Source of the DNA: Leptolyngbya iicbica LK
GTDB taxonomy: Bacteria; Cyanobacteriota; Cyanobacteriia; Phormidesmidales; Phormidesmidaceae
DNA length: 64,000 nucleotides
Direction: 5' to 3'
Assembly (NCBI RefSeq): GCF_004212215.1
Contig: NZ_QVFV01000003.1
Coordinates: 1 to 64,000, forward strand
In this document: positions 13,201 to 20,400 of the stretch, in pieces
How positions within the stretch are numbered: the stretch's first letter is position 1
Layout of the letters: each line of letters opens with the position of its first letter
Notes under the pieces: generated by a model
Told to the model about the DNA's origin: nothing
The model's database searches: none
The model's input: the letters and a program-made list of their open reading frames with translations, nothing else
Made by a program: the position numbers and the translations under genes

Positions 13201-13389
13201 GCATTTGACCACTTCCAACAATTTGGTCAGTTTGAAGGGCGACGAGGTAGTGCGGCTTATCGTGAATCGAGCTACCTGTCATTTAACACAGACGTTGCTA
13301 ACGCCATCAACTCTGGAGCCCTGCCCAATGGCTTCCAGCATTTTGAAGCGGCGGGCCGCTTTGAAGGACGGTTTGTCTTGCCCGTTTAA
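1234..13389 (+). CDS. Giant DUF4347 / cadherin-like repeat surface protein (about 4051 aa)
   Basis: Predicted giant extracellular or cell-surface protein, probably adhesive or matrix-forming; no activity is known. The N-terminal ~170 residues are a DUF4347 domain with a His-Gly (H62, in VVAHGAP) and a Cys (C104, in FYGCRVA). Cadherin/PKD/Ig-like domains follow, then about 20 units of roughly 120 residues carrying the signature FTQxDxxxGxVxFxHDGxE, as in Cadherin_3/CSPG-type repeats. After that come Ig-like domains with DPNGxFxxLPVG. The last ~240 residues are five copies of a YLxxNPxV...HFxxFGxxEGR motif. There are no RTX nonapeptides and no classical signal peptide, so export may depend on the C-terminal module (inference). 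Start choice: ATG 1234 has GGGA eight bases upstream and gives MANKTKSIVFVD; GTG 1165 and ATG 1225 are in frame but have no better ribosome-binding site. A block of four repeats is duplicated in tandem inside the gene. Confidence 0.85.
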   Translation: MANKTKSIVFVDASIEAPLQLAAGIALDAETLILPPDVDGVAYITATLQAHPTATEVFVVAHGAPGRLSLGNAELSLSTLPQYRDRLQQWTAQTAIQDIHFYGCRVAAGDAGAEFLAAIHTLTHANIAASTHVLGHAARGGDWTLDAFWGEVERRQLLTAAAAAAYPGTLAANNDIQNAIALTPGTPDVIGNALANNQVGEPIHDATPGATTFSNDSVWWTWTSNVDGLVNINTAGSSIGTVLAVYSSPIAATDPTFTFGSLTPIANDLSASSSDTTSVSFEAQNGVIYYFAVDGTGFQQTANDTTGITIQLDVPPQIAPAQLFTVPEDNSAAPSDGTDNQVNLVDPAVTVDTWAITSGNLDNDGDGNLVFAIDSATGAITVNDADDLDFEAFPQNYELTISATNGADTDTESVFVQVTDINEAPTITSLSVPAGTVNEGQLFTLTGQVDDPDISDTSTVLIEWGDGTTSTVAADGTGAFSASHAYADDTAFTAGFIKATVTDSGSLTDSATLDISVENVAPTVTPSIGQTFSLAEDGTKSFFLTATDPAGALDPFTWSFTTPPLSAGGNLVINPGGDEATQFFTYTPRANFNGTETFAIKVDDGDGGTSTINFTANVTPVADAPTSFKLATSAATIDEGDSIILSGSFVDPDVGDTFTVTINWNDGTAPTTLNSSDLTFKAATNTYSFNTGHVFNTNGTVAISATVVDSFGKVANATKSIIIENTPPEVSPISSFLTIDEDATGTITLSAADISSESFTWEIDTAPTQGTASFVTSGTGDTQTLSYTPNPDYFGGDNFIVKVTDEDGGISFASIGVNVNPVNDAPINLTVTPDVSSINEGDTVTLSGSFDDIDNSTEVDLDDVHSITVDWGDGTVETFNDTDVTIFTNTDQTTVSFAGLTHTYLDEGDGTYDVTVTVTDKAGATDDFTTEIQVANVSPTLVDPAASPTNLGPVTEDKSFNFTVKASDVGTQDTLTWQIVSGPSNGTLTLGTSPSNGVRNLTYTPDANYDGDGDGATFNDDTFTLQVSDGDGGFEDLVYNVGITPVADRPDITVNSFTVVEDQVLQVTGDVLNAIDDDTLPANLNFTITGTDSGSFFYNDGTTVSAKDNFTLDDVFQGKVTFLYENANNTGAPNFTITVSDDTTPTPLTDIVAGNIVNFTAVNDAPELVLDESTDDPATVDVVEIDNFVVDEGGQLKISNALISATDEESGPANLTFTLTNIEGGDFIVNGQVKTSFTLAQVNAGAVSFRHDGTEIAPLATISVTDGNGLSSLPQTIQGIIDPAGFVNDPPTILVNNFNVVEGEELLITTSVLDAIDVDAATPAPDIQFTISGPNATSFIFPGDTDPDNDASTVTFNRSDIVAGEVTFLYNGETAPVFSITANDQDPNVTPAETTVAGNVTFTEVNDTPVFLEPVNPAVTPVVFEPSDGILPDFTVKEGGNVAINRLIIRATDGDFDDRNLQFTVSNVQGGEFRLVGSSNAVTTFTQNDINLGRVLFVNDGTVTDPSYDISVTDGVNTATAIGGGTVTAVNDAPEITVNNFTVVEDQVLLVDGSVLNATDEDNPDPNDLTFTITGRDAASFIFAGDTDATDGISFKLSDVFQGNVTFLYENADNLGAPSFSIKVADLQPLADTAAGNIVNFTAVNDAPILDGTPLDDTDSDDLTPITVDEGGQVTVNSVNIGARDEESGAANLTFNLTNIEGGDFIVSGQVKTSFTQAQVNAGAVFFQHDGTEVPPAYTVTVTDGGGLSSPPQTIQGILDPTGLVNDPPTILKNNFVVTEGEELLVTTKVLDAIDVDATVPGTDIEFTITGADASSFIFAGDTDATDGITFKRSDIVAGDVTFLYDGETAPVFSITANDLDPDAAGGAKVTVAGNVTFTEVNDTPIFQEPDGAGGFVTITDGTLPDITVNEDGNVSITRQIIKATDGDFDDRNLQFTVSNVQGGDFFIIGNANPVTTFTQNDINLGRVFFENDGTETAPSYDISVTDGVNTATATGGGTVNGVNDAPEITTNVFNITEGVELVITPDVLNITDVDSLDSEIEITVAGNTGNPVAGIDTDGEINAAFAVNGTPATTFTLEDIINGDVTFKYEGEIEPSFSITVTDNRAGVNPTPIPLAPVDANITFTPVNDAPELTLDPATNIPITEDASLAITDTFFKVVDAEVKAGLQPLTDLVYTVDATTNGTFQLDGVNATTFTQADVENGDVTFLHSGETAPSFTVTLNDNGAPIDEEVTVTVAPEDFNFTAVNDVPELVNKNLTVTEGSTVTLTTANLSAIDVETKALDLEFTVSNVVNGSFNKTTFTLLDIIQETVTFTHDDTGETPTDNKAPSFDVTVTDIGADAGAALADKTSPVSTINVTLIPVNDAPVLIPDGDLPGNLGNDPFAITEGALLVLDATNVAVNAAIFASDTDTLPEDLDFTATNVVGGFFALATDTSTPITTFTQADIDNRLVAFKHNGTETQPSFTLEVTDGTSTDLQNYVATLVPVNDPPAITTNTLTISEDEQVLLTISDLKVVDPESGPANLKYSITNLANGSFFIDDGSGAFATEIATNTVDAFSQQQVIDGLVAFKQGGSNDAPTYTLTAKDNGTPQGVSVASDADINFTPINDAPELAAGTTEGLFAISQGQKVTIDGATQLSFVDEETFDGTTGDPALLTYTIDAVSKGTFFLSGAALGVNDTFTQQDLNLGSVAFQHDNSEFAPSYTVTVSDNGVPAPVQSTSLEVVFKDVTDGGTFTNLPNAPELLINALTIDEGQTVEFTTSNLSAEDLDSPNLDLEFFITDETNGTFTVDNSTAVNGDFTLRDVVEGRVSFEHDGSNDAPTYKVEVKDAGGTGLTSGVEAADITFNRENDNPTLISPDGPIPATDLETANDLAQFTFTVEEDGIFGLTLDQINAADELGETAQENLTFEVAEVKGGFFALSTSSDTPIADNKFTWVQVENGDIVFNHDGSNVVPSYELTVFDDEGGSTTATYEGTLTAINDVPVLKAAQLSLTEIDDGTGTPITAANLLFEDEETAPANLNYEIISVGPDGATDAEDAFFTRNGTRLNVGESFSQADVNNGLIAFVQAEVDNNAAPTFKLQLKDQVVPGDVTSTVNAIDIETGVNFTLNFTPVNDAPTPDPFVISFPTVVEGGTINVVSGVADPLADPPEVQIFVEDEETTNPVELVYTVDSIANANFQVSGSNATTFTQDDINNNRVTFVHDGSELEPTFTLSVQDNNGGTGANTLTQSVTPMFQLANEAPELTKNTLSPIEGQEITLTTDNIFASDREDLVTQLKFEISDVVGGTFFLNGVALDVVDGGDGFGQFSIAQLAAGELTFKDDGNEDAPSYKVNVIDSEGLALAAPEAATIDLSQFPVNDAPEIKVVNFPIVEGTLLELDLDLLDTANANLFTADPDNTDAELTYTVSNLTGGQFLLFNLTTAALDPTSTFTQKDVIDGLVNFQPDKNSEVAPSFTLTVSDGIDGTDSVNVSVASGNITFIPVNDPPVAVANSFTTDEDTKLTGLNVTANDTDDSGTTLQVTEINGQTGTVTTTKGATVEIVGNLINYDPTTSTTFQALAVGQSGTDTFTYTINDNDPDLTDGKTAIGTVTIAIEGVNDLPTLDTASLTAAATEGSPLNLNLLTAAGAKDVDFGDVLTISDASDGTFGTVTFTNDILTYTPTGNLLGGEVKEDTVTYTISDGNGGTVDGELKITLTGVNDPPVAVANSGSGFRTVESAAFRTGNVLTNDFDPEGQAITLKSVDTTGLRGLLVNRGDGTFTYDPNGVFDALPVGKTRNDVFSYTIEDAQGATDSATVSIRITGQLSSFLDYEKQLKLQNLNAVAPGNTFGVFPLAQLYDERYYLNQNPQVAAVVGPGLPFSSGFQHFVQFGLSEGRNPSVLYNESFYLANNAQVRQAVNNGIFRSGLEHFLQFGHREGRDPSAFFDQSDYLLNNPDVDRAVDSGAIQSAFQHYVIAGVDENRLPALSLFDAQYYLDTNPQLVQAGVTRAGAFDHFQQFGQFEGRRGSAAYRESSYLSFNTDVANAINSGALPNGFQHFEAAGRFEGRFVLPV
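4381..5832 (+). repeat. Four-domain cadherin-like block, copy 1 (internal tandem duplication)
   Basis: This 1452-base in-frame segment encodes four consecutive repeat domains whose order and wording recur in the next segment. Matching landmarks are VVEDQVL, TNIEGGDFIV, QVKTSFT and FTQNDINLGRV. Copy 2 lies immediately downstream. The match shows growth of the gene by segmental duplication; divergence between the copies argues against a sequencing artefact. Confidence 0.85.
5833..7251 (+). repeat. Four-domain cadherin-like block, copy 2
   Basis: This 1419-base in-frame segment is homologous to the preceding 1452-base segment, domain for domain. It is 11 codons shorter and carries many substitutions, so the duplication is not recent. 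Confidence 0.85.
12727..13386 (+). repeat. C-terminal five-copy YL-NPDV / HF-x-FG-EGR module, first giant protein
   Basis: Five tandem units of about 45 residues, each with a tyrosine-rich start (YYLNQNPQV, FYLANNAQV, DYLLNNPDV and so on) and an end of the type HFxxFGxxEGR. The same five-unit arrangement closes the second giant protein. Similar modules occur at the C-termini of other large bacterial exported proteins. A role in secretion or surface retention is inference. Confidence 0.8.
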
Positions 13390-14468
13390 GGGGGTAGGGG
13401 CTTAACGTCAAAACGACTCCACGACCCAGACTCGTCTTTTAATAATTGGCGGGGCTGGGTCATTCTTATTCAGCCATGTTGGTGGTGAGGAAATGTTCTT
13501 TTATGGGTAAGCGATCGCCCCACCATCACAACTCTGACTTCCTTTTCTGAATACTAAACTTGATTTTTGTAGATAAATCATTATCATGATTACGGTCGAT
13601 CCTGTTCAGTTCTTGGTAAAGATCTAGGACGATCTTTAGAGACGTATCGGCAATAGCGACTCATCGCTTTGACCTGATGCCAAAGTGCAAGCAATCGATG
13701 ACGTCTTTTGTTGATTTTGCAGTCTTAAATAAAATGACTTTTGACCAATTTAGGTTGAGCTAAGGTTGCGAAACGGCGTGACTTCTTGTGACGACGTGAG
13801 TTCACTCGTTGATGTCTGATCAAGCAAATTTGCTTTAGCTGAAGCTATGCGAATACTTGCTTGAGTACTTGTCACGCTAATACCATTACGAACGCTATGG
13901 CAGCCCGTAATGCCGATTGTAATGATGGAAGCCTTATTTTTCCGAAGGCCCTGGTAGCCTGAATGACTTTAGGGAAAGCCTGGCAGAGCTTATATCTATA
14001 GACTTTGTCACGTTTCTCTACAGTGCCAAATTTGATGAATGGCCTATTTTTAGGGCTACTTCGACTGTGTTAATTATTGCAGGATGCTGCACTCAACTCT
14101 ACGAACTCTGTCAGTCTCAAGAAAGATAGTTACGAAAATGATCTGCCTTAGGTGGGAACCGATATTTGGTTTGGCCTGATATTTAGAGACGACTTCAAAT
14201 TCTGCGATCGCTGAAAAACTACTATTGCTGAGTTGTTGCGCTCCATAAAATTTATGTGCTCAAAGCCGCTCACTTTTTAAAAGTTGAGCTAGAGTTTATG
14301 TGGCTTTTTACACACAAGTAATTTGAGTCTACTGTTGGGTGTTTGTTAGGTGATCTAATTTTTGAGTGAATTTTTATGAGCGTTGATTGTGTGCGAATAG
14401 TCACCTAAAAGGCTGCGATCGAAATCGAGTTAAATCTTCCACTGCATTGAAATTCAAGAGTGAATCCC
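13390..14468. other. Gene-free spacer between the two giant genes
   Basis: About 1.08 kb with no credible reading frame. A loose inverted repeat just after the first giant gene (GACCCAG near 13424, CTGGGTC near 13456) could be a transcript end, but the loop is long and there is no T-tract. The rest is AT-rich and presumably carries the promoter and leader of the second giant gene. I found no tRNA or insertion sequence. Confidence 0.5.
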
Positions 14469-17400
14469 ATGGCTATACCCATCATCCAGAACAATATTCT
14501 CAGCATTGAAGAAGGGAATACCCGCACACTATCGCTGAACAACTTGAATGCCACTGCAGGGGACGCGGCACTGGATGAAATTCTCATCACAGTTGAGCCG
14601 ACGTCTGAGGGCTCATTGGCGGGGACCTTTTTGCTGGATGGCCTGCCCACACTGAGTTTCACCCTTGATGATGTGGATATGGGGCTAGTGGAATTTGAGC
14701 ATGACGGCTCGAACTTTGCCCCCAGCTACAACATCATCGCGAGTAATGACGGTGATGTGTCTGCCCCAGATCTCGCGCAGGTATTGTTCGACGCGGTGAA
14801 CGATTCTCCCGATGTTGAGGCCAATGCGCTGACGATCGCCGAAGGCGGCACCGTCGTGTTCAACCTTGGGGATACCGTCAACCTCCTAGTGACTGATGAG
14901 GAGGGAGAATCAACAGCCGCCGAGCTTACCTACGATATTCAGTCGGTCACCAACGGTAAATTTCAGAAGTTAGAAGATGGCGTATTCGTTGACTTAGGGG
15001 TGGGTGACGATGCGTTTACCCAAGCCGATGTTGATAACGAGCTGATTCGATTTGTCCATGATGGCAGCGAGCTCGCGCCCACCTATCGCCTGCGCGTGGT
15101 GGATAGCGGTTTGCCGGGTGAGGGCTTTGATAAGTTGCCCATTGGCCAGTCGATCCGGGGCAATATTACGTTTGAGCCGGTCAATGACGCGCCGACTCTG
15201 ACGACGAATACGTTGACGTTATCAGAAGGCGATACCGTCACCATCACAGCGGCTAATTTGGCGGCCACTGATGTGGAAGAGGATGACGCGACCCTCACCT
15301 TCACAATTACCGCGATCGCGGGCGGACGATTTGAGCTGCTCGACGCTCCTGGTGGCAGTGTCGTAGACGTGTTGGCGGCCCCCGGGCAAGCCCCGGTGGG
15401 CTTTACGCAACAGCAGGTGAGCGACGGACTGGTGCAGTTTGTTAACGATCCGGCGACCGATACGGCTCCCAGCTACTCCGTGCAGGTCAGCGACTCTGGC
15501 CGAGTGTCGGCAACGGCTGCTCCGAATCCTGATCTTGTGCAAACCGACAGCGGCGCGATCAGTCAGGGTGACGGTATTACCTTTGCCCCGGTCAACGACG
15601 TGCCCATCGTCAAGTTTCCCAATGTGGATTCAGCGCTGATCGATTTGGCTGAACAGACCCAGGTCACGCTGTCCAACAACGATTTGAGTGTTGAGGACGA
15701 AGAGTCGACTGCGGCCAACCTGGTTTACACCGTGACGGATCTAACGGAGTCACCGAACGAAGCAGCTGGTGAATTTCTCCTGGAAGATGTTGACACTGGA
15801 GAATCCAGCCCGACGCTAACGTTTACTCAGGCCGACATTGATGCAGGCTTGGTGTCCTTTAACTACTTTGGTGATAAACAAGCTCCCAGCTTTGAACTCA
15901 CTGTGACCGATGAAGGCGGCGAGTCTGTCGTAATTGCTGGTGGTGAGATTTTCAACTTCTTGCCGAACAATGATGTGCCCCAGATTGCGGATGATCTAAG
16001 TCCTCTGGCTCTGCCGGAAGGGGAGATGGTGCTCATCACTGCGGCTAATCTATCGGTTACTGACGAAGAATCGACAGCGGCAGAGTTGACGTATACCGTC
16101 ACCATCAATAATTTGGACCCCGACCAGCCCGATAGTTTCATCATCGATGGCGTAGTGGAACTCGGCCCCGAAGTCACGTTTACACAGAAGCAGATAGATG
16201 ACGGACTGGTGATATTGGTGCATGGGGGCTCGAATTTTGAGCCCGATTTGACCATTAGCGTGACCGATACGGCAGTCGGGGGCGATGCGAATACGATTCC
16301 CGTGTCGTTGAATATCGCCTTTGAACCGCTGAACGATCTACCTGTTTTGGAGCCCCTGGCGTTGTCCCTCACTGAGGGAGGCACTGTGCCCATCACGGAT
16401 GCAGTACTGTCCGTCAGTGACGAAGAATCGGGGGCTGCCGACATCACTTACACCGTCGATGCGGTGACTGGCGGACAGTTTTTGCGCTTGTCGACGGAGC
16501 CCGGTGGCGAGCCGACAGTGGCGACCACCTTTACCCAAGCCGACATTGACGCTGGGGATGTCATCGTCTTTGAGCATGATGGCTCGAACGATGCGCCGAC
16601 CTTTAGCCTGGCGGTGAGTGATGGCGAAGATGCGATCGCGATCACCGACGCCGATGGGCAGATCAACTTTACCGCCACCAACGATGCTCCAGTCCTGACG
16701 AATAATACGTTGACGGTGCCCGAGGGTAACCCCGACAATCTGGTGGGCATCACCCTGACCGCCGACAATTTGTTGACTGAAGACGAGGAAAGCGCTCCTG
16801 AAGGCTTGACGTATACCGTCACGATCGCCGATAACGACGCCGAAAATCCTGACTTCTTTCAGGTGGATGGCGTCAGAGAGATTGGGCCAGAAGTCACCTT
16901 TACCCAAGCGCAGGTCAACGACGGGCTCGTCCAGTTTGTCCATGGCGGCTCCAACAGCATCGCAACGCTAACCGTCAGCGTGACGGATACCTTCCCCGAG
17001 GGAGAGCCGATTACGACGCCCCCCGTGCCCTTGAACGTCGATTTTCAAGCGGAAAACGACTTGCCCGTCGTGGTCAACAATCGCCTGGCGATTAATGAGT
17101 CGGGTTTGGTGATTTTCGGTCCCAATAATTTAAAAGTCACGGATGAAGAGACCACGGCGGCAGCGGATCTGGTATACACCATTGAGGCTGTGACCAACGG
17201 TGACTTTGAACTGCGGGATCTGGATTTGGGCACGGCCACGAAACTGACCGTCGGGCAAACCTTTACCCAAGCGGATATCGATGGTGGACTGATTCAGTTC
17301 AAGCATGACGGCGAAGAAGCGGCTCCCACCTACGAACTCAGCCTGGTCGATACGCCGCTAGAGCCGGGCGGCCCGGTGAATGAGGTCGCGATCGCGAGCA

Positions 17401-20400
17401 AGATTACCTTCGAAAATATCAACGATGACCCCACCTTGACCGCGAACGCGATCGAAATCGATGAGGGTGGTTCCGTCATTCTCACGCCGGATAATCTGGC
17501 GGCCAGCGACCCTGACAACCTGGCCAGCGAACTCCGATTTAATATCACCAACGTCCAAGGCGGTACCTTTACCTTTGATGGCCAACCGTTGGTCGAAGGG
17601 GCCAATTTCACCTCGCAGGATCTGCTGCTCAAAGAGCTGAAGTTTACGGACAATGGCGACGAAACTAAGCCCGCTTACACGGTGACTGTGCTCGACCCTG
17701 AGGGCGGCGTAACCACTGGCGATGCTGCGGTCACCTTTAACCCCGTCAACGATCCCCCTGAAATCACCGTCAATACCTTCACAATCGCCGAGGGCGGCAT
17801 CTTAACGCTGAATGACAAAGACACACCAGGCGTGGTGAATCTGGCAGCGACGGATGATGAAACGGCGGCGGCGGCGTTGGTCTTTACGCTGAGCAATGTG
17901 CAGGGCGGTTCGTTCGTAGACTTTAATGCGCAACCGATCACCGAGTTTACGCAAAGCGTCTTGAACCAAGGGGAAATCACCTTTGTGCAAGATGGCAGCA
18001 GCCCCGTCCCCAGCTTTGACATTACCGTCAAAGATGCCGCCGGCGAAACGGTCACCGTCGCCGCTAACGTTGACTTTATCCCCGTTAATGATGCGCCCGA
18101 GGTGCAGGTGAGCACCTTTGCGGTCACTGAGGGCGAGACCGTCACTCTGAGTTCAGAAACCCTGCTCACGTTGGATGACGAAGGCGAGAGCGGCCCCGAA
18201 GATTTGACCTATAAAATCACGATTGCCGATAACGACGCCGAACAGCCCGACGGCTTCGAAGTCGATGGTGTGTTGCAAACGGGGCCCGAAGTCACGTTTA
18301 CCCAGGCTCAAGTCAACGACGGACTGGTGAAGTTTGTCCACGGTGGCTCCAACACGATTGCCGACATCAGTGCCACCGTGACCGACGCCTTCCCCGCAGA
18401 ATTTGGCGAGCCGATTACGATTCCGGTAACGCTGGAAATTGGCTTTACCGCCACGAACGATCCCCTCGTGGTGGAAAAGAACAGTTTGACCATTAACGAA
18501 GGGCAAACGGTGACGCTGACCGAAAATAATCTGCGCACCACCGACGAAGAAACCGCGCCGGAAGATATCCTCTACACCGTCGTTGCCACGACCAATGGTT
18601 CCTTCCAGCGGCGCAATCTCGATCCTGACGACACGGCGACGACGATTCCGGTCGATGGCACCTTTAGCCAGGCCGAGATTACCGCAGGCTTGATTCAGTT
18701 CAAGCAGGACGGCGCAGAAGCGGCTCCCACGTTCTCGCTCAAGGTGGAAGACACGCCCCTGGCCCCCGGTGACGAGACCAACAGCATCACCTTTGATGGG
18801 GTGATTGCGGCCTTTGAGAATGTGAACGATGCCCCGACGTTGACCGCCAATGCCCTGACCGTGACTGAGGGGGGCGAGGTCACCGTCACCCCGGCGAATC
18901 TGGCGGCAACGGACCCCGACAACTCACAAAGTCAACTGCGCTTTTCAATTGGGGCAGTCACTGGTGGCGAGTTCTTCTTGGATGGGGCGCTACTGGCCCC
19001 AGAGCAAAAATTCACTGCGGCCGCGATCGCCTTTGGTGAACTGACCTTTAAAGATGATGGTGACGAGATTGCCCCCACGTATACCGTCACGGTGACCGAT
19101 CAACAAGTTGATGGCACCACCGTCGCTCCGGCTGCGGTCACCTTCAACAAGGTCAATGATGACCCCGACATCACAATCAATACCTTCACCATTACAGAAG
19201 GTAAGCGGCTCACCCTTAACAATCCTGATACGCCTGAGGTCATCAATCTGGCCGCCACCGACCCCGAAACACTAGCGCCCAATCTGCTGTTCCGAGTCAG
19301 CAATGTGGTGGGGGGCCAGTTCTTTGATTTCGCCGCTCAGCCGATCACCGAGTTTACGCAGGCGTTGCTCAACGCGGGCGAAGTCAGCTTTAAGCATAAT
19401 GGGTCGGAAACTTCGCCAACCTTTGACATCACGGTCGTCGATGCGGATGGCGGCACCTTTACTGAGGCGGGCAACGTCGTCAGCTTTGTGCCCATCAACG
19501 ACCCGCCGGTGATTGGCAAGGCCCAACTGACGGTGACCGAAGGGGCGACCATCACGCTGACCGGCGACAATATCGCGGTTGACGACCCTGATACCCCGTC
19601 TGAAAACTTGATCATCACCGTTTCGGGATTGTCGGGCGGCTCATTCAACTTAGTAGTGGATGGTGTCGTCACTGAAAATGTCACCAGCTTTACCGAAGCT
19701 CAAGTGATCGCGGGTCAGGTGCAGTTTGTGGATGATGGCGACCAAGTCCAGCCCAGCTTTAGCGTCAGCGCGAGCGATGGTGAGTTTACCAGCGTGGCCG
19801 TGCCCATCACGATTGTGGAGTTCCTCAACATCAATGATGCGCCGACGGCGGTGCCCGATCCGAGGCCAGGTAATGGTGCGGCCTTCACGACGGATGAAGA
19901 TACGGCCTTTGTCACGGGCGATGTCTTGGCGAATGACACGGATGTCGATCCGGGGGATCAGGACAATCTCTTTATCTCAGCGATCGCGGGCCAAGCTGTG
20001 GCGACTGGCGATATTACGCTGGCCTCTGGAGCGATCGTGTCCCTAGCCGATGGTGGCACGATTAACTACAACCCCAATGGCGCGTTCCAGTTAGCCCTCG
20101 GTGAAACCGACACCGACAGTTTTAGCTACACCGTCAGTGATCCCAATGGCGGCAGCAACACCACAACGGTGACCGTCACGATTACTGGGGTGAATGATGC
20201 CCCGATCGCCAAGGATGATCCGATCCCAGAAGATGAGGACGATCTGGCGTTATTTACGGCTCCTGACAACGCCCCCTTTACGACTCGCCCGTTGACCGAC
20301 AATGATGAAGACGAAGATGGCGATACCCTCAAGGTCACCAAACTGAATAATCTGGCTGCCGTGGTGGGGATACCGGTGACCCTCGACGACACCGATACGA

